From assembly GCA_008360955.1 (NCBI GenBank), contig LUCM01000828.1, positions 1-64,000 of the forward strand: a stretch of DNA of 64,000 nucleotides. The letters run 5' to 3'. The notes beneath the pieces are model-generated. The model ran no database searches. It was not told the origin of the DNA and saw only the letters and a program-made list of their open reading frames with translations. This document shows positions 23,290-38,100 of the stretch, one piece after another; position 1 is the first letter of the stretch; every line of letters starts with the position of its first letter. The position numbers and the translations under genes are program-made. The DNA comes from Fasciolopsis buskii. Its lineage: Eukaryota > Platyhelminthes > Trematoda > Plagiorchiida > Fasciolidae.

Positions 23290-23625
23290 CAATTTATTCC
23301 CCCTTGAGAAATTCCTCGACAAAATGGCCACAGTTTTGTATTTTTGCCTGGTCTTTCAATATGGTAGAAATAATTACATCCATCCATGGAGATGGAAACT
23401 CATACTGATTGAGGGAATAAAAAACGGCGTAAAGTAGGTGCTGACTCTGGAGCGCACATTTAAGGACGAGTGAAGTGCCACTCGGATCGGGAGGTTCGGC
23501 AGCATTCTGGATAAAACGGACTTGACATGTTTTGGTAGTTGCAAGTCGGAGATAAACTTGGCTGTGAACCTGACAGGAAGGCAGATGAGTGGGCCCACGA
23601 GGCAGAACGGAGTTCAAAGTCAACT
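23290..23625 (-). pseudogene. Possible LINE-derived coding remnant
   Basis: A 109-residue open frame contains EFPSPWMDVIISTILKD and KIQNCG, reminiscent of the LINE polymerase segment FP-x-W-x-x-VVI-x-P-x-x-K before the NCGNYR region. The match is short and from memory, and no catalytic motif follows. It may be chance. Confidence 0.3.
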
Positions 23626-24382
23626 AGTCGACATAATCTCAGCCCCATCAAAAGGGCAGGAGGTCAGACAGCCGGAGGAATGGTAAATAGAAGGAAAGTT
23701 AGAGGGGCAAAAAATACAGGCGTTTGAAGCTTTCTTTTACCTATATAGTGTAGGAGGATTTGTTCCTACCATGAATTAGTGTTTGAACCGAACTAGGCTA
23801 AACGCATTAGTTATGGAACCGTTAAAACGTGAAGTCAATCAGCACGTGTTAAAATTACTGAAGTTAATATTAAGAACTTCTACCGCACATTGCTTTCTCT
23901 TTCTTTGAAGTCATCCAGGATGCATAGCCACCTTAACCTGCGTGAGTGTCGAACATGGGCGTGAAAAATTAGGTGTCAATGAACAGCTCAGTTATGGTGT
24001 TACAGTCATATATCCGAGCGTTTCATATTTGAAATTTTGGGTGTGTCAAGCTACCAGTCCTACTTTTTGGAAATGTAGGGAGTTCACGATTTTAGGAGAG
24101 GAGCTTGTGTTTGTGTAAGAGCTAACATGCTAATTGATACATAATTACCAGTGGAATAAACTCACTAATTCACTAATTGCTAAATTTCGAACTGCGCCAG
24201 GTTTCAATTCCCCAAACAGAAATTGTTTGATGTTTGACTCTCAGTCGTCCGAATTTTGGTTTAAACTACTAGGAATTTTGCCAGTAGCTAACGTTCAAAC
24301 GTTAAAATTAATTGGATTTCGGCAAGTCGGGCCCGGTAATTACAGACCATAAACCTAACGTTTGACAGTTAGCGATATATAG

Positions 24383-24385
<3 letters not shown>

Positions 24386-24458
<73 letters not shown>
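24386..24458. repeat. Long AT dinucleotide microsatellite
   Basis: An uninterrupted (TA) run of 73 bases, the longest simple repeat in the window. Assembled length is likely unreliable. Confidence 0.98.
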
Positions 24459-24460
<2 letters not shown>

Positions 24461-26519
24461 AAGTAGGGTGGACCCGTCCGACTACTAACATGTATGACAA
24501 ACGATTGAGTTGTCGCTAAGATTTTTTTTCACAAGAAGAAGACATGATCGACCATGGGCTGTTTAGCGATTCGATTAGTTGCCCGAAGGGATGCACTACA
24601 GGCAAGTGTGATGCACCCCAGCCCTTTGTTTTCAAACTAAACTTATAATTTCTCATTTCACTGTTTTCCTGAATCCAATCCTGAAATGATACAAATAGTT
24701 AGTCGTTGCCAGCCCACCGACTTCAAGGTCATCCCCGTCAGAGACAAACGCACACTCTGAGTTCGTACACGAAATACATACACAGCCTTAAAATGCCCTT
24801 CCTCCCGAAGCTGCCTAATTCATGCCATTCTCGCTACCTACGTTCTGAGTTAATACTGGCGCCTCGGTTCATGGGATTTACGTGAATTACTGCTTACTTT
24901 TGCACATTCTTATAAAGCTTCATCGTGGCATCTGTATTGAAAGTTTCCATTTTCATCGAGCTTCACCTGATCGGTCAACTTGACAGGAGATCTCACTGGC
25001 ATCGTTCGTACGTATAGGGATCATCGATCGACAATCACGTTTCTAGCTGCTGGGCTAGTATGTTGTGAGGCTTGTCTCTCTGGCAGTTGGTCTACCACTT
25101 CGAATGACGCAGTTGACAGTGACGAACGGCTAAGGATACTGAGAACACCTGCCGATGGTTTGCATAGGAGTAGGAAACTTTTCACCCTTACGTCAGAATG
25201 AATCTCTTCATCGAGCAAGAATTGTTAGGTATTAAAAGAGTACCACAAAGATGAGATAACTTTCACTAGCACTTATTAATCTGGGTTTGAAGCCCCACTG
25301 AAAGGCAAGTTGAACCGCTTGGAATGAAGAAATGGGGAACCTACCATCAGTTCCTAGTTTGAAAAGCTCTCTGACAACTAGTCTGGAATGAAATGCCAGT
25401 TAGTTTGTCGATCGGTTGATAGACATCATGCCAGGAAGAATCGGCAACCTCGTTAGCAGCGAACGGCTGGGGTACAAGACGGTGAAGAATAACCGGCTGA
25501 TTTCCTTATCATTATCCGTGTGCTATCGTGGCTAAAGCATAAATCAGACACCTTCACTTCTCCACTTTCCTCCGTCTAACTCTATATGCACGTACCTGTG
25601 TGTGTATGCAAGTATGCACGTATGTACTTAACTGCGTATGTCTGCATGGTGCAGTATATATACATATACATATATATATATATATACTTGGGATATTATA
25701 TATACCTCAAATGAAGTTCAAATTCTGACTGCGTTGTCTTCAGTCAAGTGCTCGTGTATTGGTACAGGGCTGCTTGTATTGGATTTGTGTCAGTCCTCCC
25801 TAAGTGCTTCGGCCACCGAAATAAAAACTGGACCCAGTTAAAACAGTATCTATTTATCTCTGATAACCTGCTCATTTCAGATGAAACGATTTTCAGAATT
25901 GCTTCACTCTTGTTCGTTCCGCAGAAGACCAGTCAGTAGAACCACACCAATGTTACCCGCGCAATTGAGTGAAAAACTTTTCCCAGTTGCGGATATCGCG
26001 AAGCAAGGGTGATCATTATGAACAGAAAATAATCATGTTGGTTAAAGTATAGTATTTTGTATTTGTGAGGACGTGTGAATTTGTGTTAAACTTTGAGATC
26101 AACCCGTTAGGGGCAATGCAAACACCCTAGTTGCCGAATTCGAGGTTGATGCCCGCCAGGGGGAGGGGAGGGGGGTAAGAATTGTATTCATGCAATCGGA
26201 ATGAATAGTTCTCTGGATATTACTTGGGTTTTTGTGTAGGAGATCAACGAACCACGCGGTTCACGAGTCTGTCAAGCCTCGAGGATCAAATGTTTGTTCG
26301 AAAGCCTGCAGGCGCATCGAAGAAAAAACGAGGGGAATCGAATTGTACAGTTGGGAAGCATGAGGTAAATGTCTATTTATACTCTATTTATCACTGTAAC
26401 ATTGGTAGCTATATACAAACGACGAATTGTAGTCCGGTGAATAACATGCGTGTCATCTGGTCACTTGGACCTCAAGGGAGCGGTTTGACGGGAGGAGGGT
26501 GAGCATGAGAAGACTGTGA
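24459..26519. other. Unassigned DNA downstream of hunchback
   Basis: No gene is recognised between the AT microsatellite and the 3' end of the minus-strand hunchback gene. A short TA-rich tract lies at 25654-25686 and a G-rich tract near 26157-26176. I could not identify a convincing AATAAA signal for the hunchback transcript, though AT-rich TATAAATAG-like sequence (minus) lies near 26374-26390. Confidence 0.4.
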
Positions 26520-28331
26520 TTATGCCTGATGAGCCATTTGACCCAAGTGAATGAAAAAGTCAACTGGATTTCTACTTTGATGGCCGCATCGATTGCACAA
26601 ATATGGATCGGAGTGGCTGTGAAATCCCATGTGAATGTCGTACAGTGCTCTCTGGCGGAACTTAATCTCACAGAACCGACATTCATAATCAAACGGTTCT
26701 GCACACTCGTCCTGGCAGAGATCGGTTTGTTTGGGTTTCTTCGGTAATTGACTCTGAGGGAATGTGATGGATTTTGATTCCGTGGCCGGTTTCACTACTT
26801 CACCGATTGCTTCTCTGTTCACCGAGCAGCTGGCCTGTTCCTCTGAGCGAGCCTCGGGCATCGTGTAGTGGTCCTCGGTGAGACTTATTTTCGCTGACAA
26901 ATCCAGTGCTCCATCACTGGTGGCTTGCGTCTTGTGACGACCTATGCTCGTCATTTGAGGAAAAGCACTTCTTTTGCACTTGGTTTCTCTTGAAGAAGAG
27001 CACGATGTGCGCAAACATTCTGTTTCAACATTTTCAAACTTCTGTTTTTTACTGTTTATTCTCGCTGTGGAGGTTTGCTTCTCCGTCGGAGCTTGATCTT
27101 CTGTGCATCTAGAAGATTCCGTCACTGCCGGTTCATCGGTTTGTGCATTCTCAACTGAGTCGCCGTCTATTGTCATAGTTGGAAGCGAGGGCGGTGGTTG
27201 GGATTGCAATGGAAGTGAATTGGTTGAATAAAAATGGTTGGAATTTTGTTGCATAGCTGTCAGAAATGCGGCCATCATGGACGAATTGTGGGTTGACAGA
27301 TCACTCCCAAGAGGAGGATTCATTCTTATTATGTCGGAATAATTAATCAAACTGGGTCCGACAGATGAGTGAAACTGAGCCTGTGTGACAGGTCCGGTCG
27401 GTATCGAAGAGATTTGTGTATCAGACGTCGTTGGGATCATGGTGGACGGGGTTGTCGGGGGCCCTGCAACAGTTGATGTGGGCGTTTCGATGGAAAACGG
27501 TTTCGTTGGCTGACCGAACAAGTTTGGCAACAAACTGGAAGAGTCAAACAATGGTGTACCAGGAAACATGAAACCGGAGAAAGGAGGTAACGTTGGCGTA
27601 CTGATTGGGAACGGGAGAGTGTGAACATTCGGAGTGAGTAATTGTTCGATCCCGGACATTGGGGTTATACCGTTTAGCGCAGGACCTGGGTAGAATGGAC
27701 GTACAATGGGAGACTGTCCACCCAGGGGAATTAGTGAGGATATGGGGTTCATGTACGATAACGACTGAAGTTGTTGTTGTTGTTGTTGTTGCTGCTGTTG
27801 TTGTGTTTGAGGTTGTCTCTGAGACTGAGGGCTAAGGGGCTGTTGTGTATTGTGCTTTTGGACTTGTTCCAAAGAGTACACATTGTCTAAACTGTCATCA
27901 TTTGTGGTCAACCCGCCCGGTAGAATTCGACCGCTGGAAGAGTTGTGACGGATTGTAGAACCACGACGAAGACTCATTAGTTCCGCGGTGTTGTCATACG
28001 ACGGCAGGCTACCGTCCGCGTTTAACACTACTGCCGGTTTGTGATCGTGCTTGGCCAAGTGCAACTTAAGACTATGGCAATATTTGGTGGCGTAATGACA
28101 ATTTGCACATCGGTACGGATAGACATTGGAGTGTGATTTCATGTGACTGTTCAACATCGATTTGTTCACACATTCATAATTACATTTGGGACATTTATAC
28201 GGTTTCGAGCCCATGTGATTACGCATATGATATTCCAGATGGTGTTTATACTCGGTCACGAAGCAGCACAGATTGCACTCCAAACGTTTGTCCTCCTTGA
28301 TGTGAATTCGTAAATGCCGCCAAAATTCATC
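26520..28331 (-). CDS. hb: hunchback exon 4 (terminal)
   Basis: The acceptor is GGCGAAAATCAG at 28332-28334; codons start in phase 0 with [10 protein letters not shown], the His half of finger 3. Fingers 4-6 follow, then a conserved box with DGSLPSYD and SLRRG like the region after the insect MF domain. Next are a poly-Q tract (CAA/CAG, 27773-27806), a Pro/Ser/Thr-rich middle, GALDLSAK, and the two terminal fingers ending HLGQMAHQA before TAA at 26520-26522. An ATG-started frame from 28502 includes intron sequence and should not be used as the start. Confidence 0.96.
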   Translation of the reverse strand, partial: DEFWRHLRIHIKEDKRLECNLCCFVTEYKHHLEYHMRNHMGSKPYKCPKCNYECVNKSMLNSHMKSHSNVYPYRCANCHYATKYCHSLKLHLAKHDHKPAVVLNADGSLPSYDNTAELMSLRRGSTIRHNSSSGRILPGGLTTNDDSLDNVYSLEQVQKHNTQQPLSPQSQRQPQTQQQQQQQQQQQLQSLSYMNPISSLIPLGGQSPIVRPFYPGPALNGITPMSGIEQLLTPNVHTLPFPISTPTLPPFSGFMFPGTPLFDSSSLLPNLFGQPTKPFSIETPTSTVAGPPTTPSTMIPTTSDTQISSIPTGPVTQAQFHSSVGPSLINYSDIIRMNPPLGSDLSTHNSSMMAAFLTAMQQNSNHFYSTNSLPLQSQPPPSLPTMTIDGDSVENAQTDEPAVTESSRCTEDQAPTEKQTSTARINSKKQKFENVETECLRTSCSSSRETKCKRSAFPQMTSIGRHKTQATSDGALDLSAKISLTEDHYTMPEARSEEQASCSVNREAIGEVVKPATESKSITFPQSQLPKKPKQTDLCQDECAEPFDYECRFCEIKFRQRALYDIHMGFHSHSDPYLCNRCGHQSRNPVDFFIHLGQMAHQA

Positions 28332-31300
28332 CTGATTTTCGCCAATTTGGTGATGATGACGAAAGGACGAATCGAGAGATAGAGGTGAAAGATTTAGGCT
28401 TTGGATAAATGTATATGCGTAAACATTAAAAATACGGATATGCGAGGAAAAAATTGCAGTTTCAATATTTTTTCTGGCTTCGACAGGCATTTCAAAGTGC
28501 ATGGAGAAGCCACTTTGTATATATCACATGACTATTTTATCCAGAACTGATTTTCTCTCAGGGCACGCAGGCGATCGCATTTAACGGCATCACCACTCTG
28601 CACTGCGGACCTCAGGCTGTATCATCCAATCAAGCATTATAAAGAGTACGTTTCGTTCACTGCTACCAATTTCATAAACACTTGTTCTGTGGTTCAGTAG
28701 ACCACTCGCTCGTCCTTGTAACTTGAGTCATTCCACTTTGCTCACGTGTTAGCCATCTGACTTTGTTGCATCCCCGGCAGACTATCGTGGATCGCCAGGA
28801 AGAAGCAGAATATCATTTCTGAGTTTTAGAATCCGCAAGCTGTTGTCAGTACTATCAGCCTTTGACGCGCACACATGCATGCACGTGTGCACACTCGCTG
28901 AGATGAACCAAATGTATTAAGCGAAACAAAAGCAGATGCTTACGAAAACAACAACATAACAATAGAATGTGCATTTTTAGGCTATCACAAAAATGGACTC
29001 GATATCACGTTGTCATGGTAAGGTGTGATGCATTGCTTGGCATGAAAAGTTTGTTTGTTTTTTCCTTCACCCCTCCCCCTTGGGTTTATCCAAGAAGGGC
29101 GTTCAAATTGAGGCGCACTAAAATGGAACTTGGAGTCCAGTATTGTACCGATTGCTTAACGCATTTATCAACACACGAATCATGCACTTGTCCTAAACAG
29201 GTCACTATAACTATTGTTTCGATAAAATGTATTTTCCTAACTTATATCACAAACAAACAAATTCTACTCGTACCATTTTGTAGACTAATCGAACGCGAAG
29301 AAAAATGAAAATTCCGAAATAACAATTTTTTGCAAGTGAGACGGATGAACAAAGTACATGAGCATGCATGTGCTTGTGCTTCCATATTCCAGCCTCCCCT
29401 TGTACGAAGCAGACGGTGACCTTGAAACCGTATCGATCAGTAGTGTCATCGGTCACTTGAATAATCATATTGAAGTTGTGTGCCTTGGTGTGTGTGTGTG
29501 TGTATACTTTCAAATAACCTGACGCCTAAGACAAACAAAATGCAAACAAATTCTTCTATTTACTTGGTACCATGTGGCTTGAAAGCTGTCACCTATCCTA
29601 GATACGAAGGGTACGCTGAACTTTTGAGCCTAGCAATTGCGTTCCGGCCGTGCAACCTTTGCTCATCCATTCTTGGTTTAATGCAATTATTTTCCAGGGG
29701 AATTGTTGGACCGTATGAAAATAAACGTTTTTGAACTTATTTCTGCCATTCACTGCAAACACTGCAGTCCTTATTTTTTGCGTACAGCAGAACGAGAGGG
29801 CATTAAACGCCCAAAAAAGCTGTCAAAATTTTATTTCCTGGTAAATCGGGCCCTAGAACCATGGGGCTCTCCGTAATTGTAACAACCTAATTTCCCAATA
29901 TTTCAGATGTACCAGAGTCACAAGCAGCATGGTGGCTGTCTGTCAACACTGTGACTAGTGATGACGGGGTTCAAGTCTCGATCATGGAAACTGACACCGA
30001 TAAAACCGTCAACGACATTACTGGGATTTTGTTTTGCACTCCTGTATCAATGCTAAAATTAGGCAATATTGACTGACTTGATTGACCCTTTGGTAAAGTC
30101 TACTAGTTTACCAGTGTTAACCACTGGTTAAAGTGGTCCAGACTGACTTTCAACCAAAAGAATGCATGCGAATGTGTGACAAACAAAATAACAGTGGACC
30201 CATTTATCCTACACATGTTATCCCAAAGACAAACACAATCATGCCAAGTGCCAATAGTCCGGCATTTGGACGATATCCACTCAGGAGAGCCGCCTAAATC
30301 GTAGAGGAGTCAAGGTACTAAGGCTGTATCGTAAATGAACGGGAGCCGTCTAGACAATCCGATTTACATTATGTGTCACGGCGTTCCGCTAAGTGAGCTT
30401 GTTGATGGGCTCGCCGAACGCTGTTCAGTTTTGCTTGAATATATATTTAATGGACCCTAATTACCCCTAATAAGATCACCTTAAGATTATTATTCTGCCA
30501 TTCATAATTCCAATACCGTTCCGCTGGAATCATGTCGTGAACAACTTTCCGTTCGCAACTTTGGCCCAGAATCGAATTAGTCTATCCAGACTGAAAACGG
30601 AACTGCGAAATGTAAACGTTAGCATTATTTTTTTTACACTTAACCGTGTTCATCCTCGAACAACGATTCCAACTGATCGTATGTTTATACCTGCAGTTTT
30701 GATCATATTTGGCCGCATACCCGACCGAAACGTAAGTCTCCGTGTTAAAGAAGTCTATTATATAAATACAAAAACGATTCCAAATATCAGATCCGCGAGC
30801 GAAAAAAATTGCCAATTTCTCTCACCTTTGTCTCAGTCATGAACTCGCACTGTTTGCATCGCTGCAACTTCGGACGTACGGAACGCAGAGCTTTGCCAGA
30901 AAAATTATCCGGGGGCACTTCAGAGTGAAAATCTTTCATGTGTCGTTTCAAACGTCCCTCGGTTCGTGATGTGTAGTCACACTTGAGACATTTGTAATCG
31001 TAATGCGACCTCAGATGATCTTGGAATTCTTGACGAGACCCACCTGTTTAGGGTGAGGAAACGAGCGGCCACGGGGTAGCAGGGCAGAGTCATATCCGAG
31101 GGGAAGTTTAGATTTATCGTTGGAAAATTTTTGCAATCAGAATGAAATCGATTAATCATTTGGGAAAATATTATACCTAAAGATTTGTGCTTTTTCGTGA
31201 ACCACGTCATGAACGAATTGTCTGAAAGGTAACAAACGGTTTTTAGAGTAACCAAAGTAGAAAACAACATGCCTGAGGTGCACGCATGCACATAAAACAA

Positions 31301-34300
31301 ACACAAGAACTGTATTGCTACACTCATACATACATACATACGTGCACGCATACATACATACGTGTATGCATACATACCTACATGCATGCATACATATATA
31401 CATGCATACATACTGCCATTCCTATTCCCTGCTTGGTTGTTTCTCCTGGCCACGGGCCCTTCTGAATGCCGTTGGCATTACGGTTTCTCTAATGAAAGTA
31501 AAATATAAAGGATAAGAAGACAAAAAGTAAAATTTTGAATTAGGCTATTTGCCCTGCGCGTCCCATCGACAAACGGATTTGTTTCACCCACGTTTCCACT
31601 TACGCTGAACACACTTTGGGTAATAATTTACAGTTAGGAAGGAATGTTGCCAATTCCGTTGTCATTATTGCGATCCTCGTGACTACTGTTGCAAAAAATG
31701 AGAGTTTAGAATTCCCATCCGCTGTTTTTGATGTGACTCCCGTAAATAACGGATTTGTGCGCTCTATGTCCGCAAGGACTCGAAATCTCTTTTCATATCA
31801 TTCATTTCCATCACATGCATAAAGCACACTTATCCATCCGGCACCCGTGGTCCAGAGATTGGGAGTCATACACAGCCCAAACGTGTTACCGAACCACGTA
31901 ACAACCGGTTACGGTTACGAAAGTGTTCGACACAACTGGGCTTTGAAGATCTGCGTTACGAGATGGCAATCAACTAGTTCAACTAGCCTGTACCGACTAT
32001 TTCGTCTTCTTCTGGTTCGTCACTAAATTAAAAAAAAACAGAACAAGTTTCAGCGCTCCTTACCCAAGTGTTGATTGTTTATTCACTTTGACCACGAAAG
32101 TATGTACCACCGGTTAACGTCGATCGCATTTCGCATCACGTGTGCAATCACACCCACGAAAGGACTAAAAAGGGGCGAGGCTATTACATTCATTGAACAT
32201 TCAAAATAAAAGTGATCTGACCTCCTGATGTTTGATTCACCCATAAACATTAGACAGTAATTTGCAACTAGTGCCCGGGGTTGTCCTTGGAGCACAAATC
32301 CACCTGTTCTAGGCAGAATTTGTGTGATCTCGCGGATCTTTTCACCAAACGCGTCTGTTTTTGAATCCTTTCGTGCTAGAACAAATGTTTTACTAATCCC
32401 CTTCGATTGCACAACCAATTCCCCCGGGGTCAGTGGCAGTGGGGTATACGGCTAACTAAAGTTTGTGGTCTGGTCACGACCGATTCGGTCGATCAAGCAG
32501 TTAAGTTTTTCAGCTAACCTTACCATCACATGACCGACTGGAATAAATCCTTGGTACTTTGAGCCACAGCTCTACGCATGAATGGCGTTAGTTATCTTAG
32601 GATGAATTTCCCAGTGAGTGCTTTTGGACACGGGATCCAAACCCATTCCTTAAAATCCTGTTATTTATCAGTCCATTAGCATCAATTTGGATAAATGCAC
32701 GCACGCAACCGTTGATACAGTTTTGAGGGTTTCTTAAAACCGTCGGAATTATCATCTTAGGTCTGTTGCTCCAATTGCACCACGTTTTACTTGTCAGTAT
32801 CCTTGTATTTCTCCATGTGTTTAGCTTCCACTTTGCTCCATCCCAGGGTATCCGAAATCCCCGACCACCATCCCCACCTCCACGCACCCCCATGCAGTCG
32901 GCCGAGCCGCAGCCGTCTCAATACAAGCTACTGTTTCCGACTTTGAACCAACCGATTTCTTGGGGCGTGAAATCGCTTGAGTGCACGCGAGCACGGAGCC
33001 CAGTCAACCATGTGACTTTCGGTTGATCATAAAAAGCTATTCGTCGATTTGATCCCCCGCCTCCTTCCCTCGGGATCGGGTTTTCTTCTTCTAAGCGCGC
33101 ACGAGCACACACACACACACAGGCAAACCTCAAGGATTTCAAGTGCATGTCAAATGGAACGGCATGTGGTAAGCGCAGTAAGGTGAGAATGCTGTATTCT
33201 GCATTTGCCCCTACTATTATCGAAACCGAACAGATGGCCCAAAGACAAAACCATTACGGTTCGATTGAATTGCGCAAAGTCGAAAGCTGGTTCCCCGCGA
33301 AAAACGAACCTTAATTATTCATCCACAGATCAGAAGCCGAATATAATTGAACTCGGGATTCGCATTACTCTCGTTTCATAAAAGGCGGATCAAAGTGGTG
33401 GACATGTGTGTCTGTTACATTACCCCTTCCCTACTCACACATTATACCGGTCCACTTGTACGGTTTTAACAAAGCTATTGGTCAGCAAAATTCCGGTACG
33501 GGCATGCCTGGATATACGTTTTACTATACCCAGTAACGGTTAGAAAGCGTTGAAGTTTCGTCTTGCTTGTGCTTTCACGAGTTATCGTGTAAAATTCTGT
33601 CACAATATATAAACAAGTAAGAGTATAATAAATGGATGACAACCTACAGGCCAACAATAACATGATCACTTTAAGCATAAGTCTATCTGAAATCATCATT
33701 TATGACAACTGATGGTGGTAGTCTCGCTTTTCTGTCTGATTCATGTTTCAGTCAGCTTAAATGTTTTCGATTCCAGGCAAAAATGACATACTATGGGGAC
33801 CGAAGATGCATATCACATTCCAATGACGGTCCGTTTTTAAAGTTGGGTATTGTCTTTGGGGTCGGCAAACATTTACCAGCATGTGCAGGTCTTAATCAGA
33901 TATGAACCGATATGACTTGTTCATTGTAGGGTGTGGGCTAATAAAAGCTGTTGAGCGAGGCAGTTACAGGACTCTATCTTCCTAAAACTAAGTGTACTGT
34001 TATCTACCAGCGTATGTGCGTGTACATGTGTGACTCCGTTCCCCAATATATCGTGTTCTTGTAGAATCCGGTCATACGTTGACATGAAATCACGTTACAA
34101 CACAGGTCCTGATTGCAATCTGAACTCGAACCAGTCCCTGGTGTATACACGGTGTCATCCGTGATGGGGCCACTTTATGGTATCAGGACATCGTGTTATC
34201 AAGCTTCCAAACGGTCAGTGTTAACAGCCATGATAGTGAGTAACATCATGTCGCCCAAGACGACAAGATACCTCCGACACGCCAACCGTAGGCGGTAAAG

Positions 34301-35121
34301 ATAGAATAACTGAAAGAAAAACCGGCGCTTTAGTATGTAGGTTGATTTCCGGATCAGCTTGTTTAATAGCACTCTATTGGGCAGTTGACGTATTGAGTGA
34401 GAGCAGGGCGTTTGGATCAGCGGTGGTGGCTGGGTAGACAACCCAGGCCACTTACCTCCGGGAATAGTGCGGTGGCTAATTCTCGACGAAAATACCCAAC
34501 AGCATTTCATTCTTACATAGAAAAAGCATTCTGGAGATGAACTTTCCTTGTTTTTAACGAAAGATTCACTACAAGAAAATTATTATAATTCTATTCAACA
34601 TTTTCGTGAAATGATACAGTGTAATAGATTGACAATTTTCGTTACCATTGGGACATTTCGATGATGTGCATACTCTGTCCCATTACTTGACTTCATTTCA
34701 ACTCATACTTGTACTCATTAGGTCATACGATGAATTTGAATTCCCTAGTTTGTTTCTTTGCTGTATCCATATATCCCGTAGACCTTGAAGAAAATGGGCA
34801 GTGAAAATTATCCAGCTACCAACTAAGCAGCCGAACTTGTGAGCACAAGCAATGTCGACAGTGAACTAGTGAGTGGTACAGACATGGCGCAGGCATGGGT
34901 ACCCGTGCCGGGCATGACCTGAGTATGGAATGAATGATTTAAGCTCGTGTTCCCTCGTCATGCTACCGTGTTCTGTTGTAGTGAATAAATAAAAATACAC
35001 GAAATATTAACGGGTCGCTCTCGCAGGTCGGTTTCTTTCCTTGCGGACGGATCTTTGGCAATTGTTTGCGAACATGCAATGCGTGAGACCGAATTTTCAA
35101 TCTCAGTGAGGTCAGTCATTC

Positions 35122-35179
<58 letters not shown>

Positions 35180-38100
35180 GCAAAGGAGTGAGGCACAAAC
35201 AAGACTGATGTAGTCCATTGTGCAAGTTCATTCAAATGAGTTGCACAATGTGTCCACCTGGTTGACTAAATGAACAATCACATTTCCCATTTATTTAGGA
35301 AATTCAACCGAACACTAGCAGCGATTTTTCTTTCATGAACTCCACGTAATCACATCCGTGAAAGACAATTTTCGACTGTAATTGTTGATCAACCATTCGA
35401 CATTTCGGACTGTTGACCTCTGCATATGAATGAGAATAATGGTGGGCTCTTATTCTTATGATCAGTATTTGTGTTTACGCGTTTCGGACTGCACGCGCAC
35501 TAGAAACTCCACCAATAATAAATACACCCGTTTTGTGCGAAGTAGAACCCAATTGACTGATACATATCAACTTTCACAATATGGTCCCGAATCACTAGGG
35601 GTGGGATTGTAGATACTACTCCATTCTCACTGTTGGGGAATGGTACTGTAATTAGCATTACGCCTGCACCTTACAGAGCTGTTGCATTGGCTATCGGTGG
35701 TTACCAGGCCCTGTCCGTGCCGGACAAAATGCGATCAATACACAACCGAGCGTTCAACTGCAGTATGCAAGACCAGAGTGGAACTGCGTTATCTCCCATA
35801 AGCTACCAGCTATCAGCCTAAACGGTGACGTGATCAGAAGGCAAAAGTACGAATGTGCAAACTGAGGAGACCATATCGCGAGCGGTCTGGATTCGACAAC
35901 AAAATGCCATGAACCAAATCGAGTGAAATGCAATCAAAGCGCGACCCGGACAACCGATGAAATAATGACAGTCGCACAGGTGTAAATATTTAAACAAATT
36001 AACTTATGACTATCTGAGGTTTTCACTAAATAAATGAAACTGTGTGCAGGAACACTTTGGTCGTTTTCAAAGAAATAGTGAGATGGATGATATCGATCTA
36101 GATATAGGGTCATCTTATGAAAGAGCAGAATTCCAAACAGCGATTGGACTTTATTCGATACTTACTATTATAGTTTGCTTAGTGCGAAAATCTGACCGGT
36201 GGCAGGGACACAATCGTGATCGTGGAATTCAGAGGGGCCACCGACCACCATCTCATTTCGGTCGGTTTTCATTGGCTTCGTTTTTTATTCTTGGACAAAT
36301 GAACAATAAATGCACATCTACACGTATTTGTTCCATCAAAAGGTTACTAACCACTGAATACTAACTGATCTGTGCTCGTAGCGAGATGCAATGGTCCCGT
36401 TAACTGAAATGTACATCAGACTAATGAGAAGATATCTCAACATCCCGTGTCAATTTGTTCAATGACACATTCCGTGACAGTGTGATATTTTTTGGACACA
36501 ATGAAAGATGTATCATTCCACAATCAACTTTTCCGAAGGACCAAGTCGTTCTGCCTGTACCGGACGTTTGAAACGCGACGGAAATATTACACGTGGATTT
36601 CCTCAAATTCACTATACCCGGTTTCTCTTGCAGTCTTGGTGTTCCACACAATTCTACCGACCCTTTGATTCACCGCCTGTCTTGCTGACGAATAACCATT
36701 AATCATTTTCATGTAAACCGAATCATTATGACAGATCGTCGGTCATAAACACTATGCGCGAGCGTGGTATTAAACCGACGAATGGAACAAGAAGTCCACG
36801 TAGGTATTATATGTACATTGTCGCTAGCCGGAGTGGACCGCTGATCTTCGGCTGATCGGGCAGATGCTTTACCATTAGGACATGTATCATCCGATCCCTC
36901 GTCCTACCTCGGTAGTCTGTGTGTCAATCGACCGTGTATCGTCCTCGCAGATTTTTCTAAAATCCACTTTCTTTAAATATGGTTGACAGGCCTTTTTATT
37001 TATTCATAACATCATACTTTGCCAACACGTGTTCACATGACTCGATATCGATTGATTTTACCGGCTTACTGAGACCTACTATGAAGTTTGTGCCTTAAGC
37101 TAATTGATTGTCACTGAATACTCACCAATGTGACTCGGGAGTAAACTTTTGTGCGATGCGAATAGACAGTAACGGTTTTGGGGTTACCCATTATGGGGAT
37201 AGAGAGGGTAGTGTGATGGTGAATTGTTCCTTGATTTGTTTGCTTGCTTTTTCGATTTGTTTTTGGGTATTACTGTCGTCAGTGTTGTTGTGCTGTTAGA
37301 AGTATATGTCAAAAGAGCAAAGTCACTCGATTACACCGAACGAAAACGGACCATATACGTTTGTCCAACCGAATAAACGGCCGTGCCTATACCAGCATAA
37401 CTACGTACCATGACGAAGGACCAAGTCATCATTCACGAAAAAAACTTGAAATGCAATCAAACATCAACCGCGTATATACACACGCGCACACACAAACACA
37501 CATTTGAACAACTGGCACCAAGCAGGAGTTGTCTCACGATGAATTGTCTGTACCCGACCGAATGCTCACATATCCCCGGTGAATTTATATTTGTGCGAAC
37601 GTATCCAAATGTAGACCGGAGGGGGGTGGGTACACATGAGCCAACACGCGTGCATCACCTGACCAGGTGCAAAGAAAACCAAATTGTTTTGTGGATCCAG
37701 TGCAGACGGGGATAAGGATGACAATGAGGATTAGGAACTAGCAATGTGAAAAGCACAGCGGAACGAAAGAAACAAAACGACCGATGTGTACTTGTATGTG
37801 TCCATGTGTACGAATGAATAAGTTAGAATTGGCCGACTTTGCAGACGAGACTGTTTTCGTGTCTCTGCAATATTTTCTAGTCCCCGAGTGTTCTTTTGCT
37901 GACTGATGATGAGCCTCGTGCAGAGATGGGTGGGTGAGGAATATCCCCAAGCAGTACAAATTCCTCTGAAAGCGGGTAGACTAACGAGAAGCAAAGAGTG
38001 CCTTTTGTTTGTTTTGTAAGCTGATTTGTTTGTGCACCACTGGATACGTGAATACGATTTCGGTGTTGAACTTCCAGCTGCAATAGTTGCATGATTATCT

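Noticed and set aside
26521..26555. CTGATGAG as a hammerhead core
   Set aside because: No stem II with GAAA at the right spacing, and it lies at the end of the hunchback coding exon.
28332..28502. Extra amino-terminal residues of the 660-residue frame as the hunchback start
   Set aside because: The acceptor at 28332 joins in phase to exon 3 and completes finger 3; residues before it are intron and contain no conserved sequence.
30977..31453. 158-residue minus-strand open frame
   Set aside because: It overlaps hunchback exon 3 in the wrong frame and runs through a tetranucleotide repeat; splice phase supports the other frame.
31849..31930. tRNA-like A box (CGTGGTCCAGAGATTGGG)
   Set aside because: No acceptable B box or stem structure follows.
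36780..36905. Possible minus-strand tRNA near a TGTCCTAATGGTAAAGCAT segment
   Set aside because: The A box is plausible but the B box is weak and no acceptor stem pairs.
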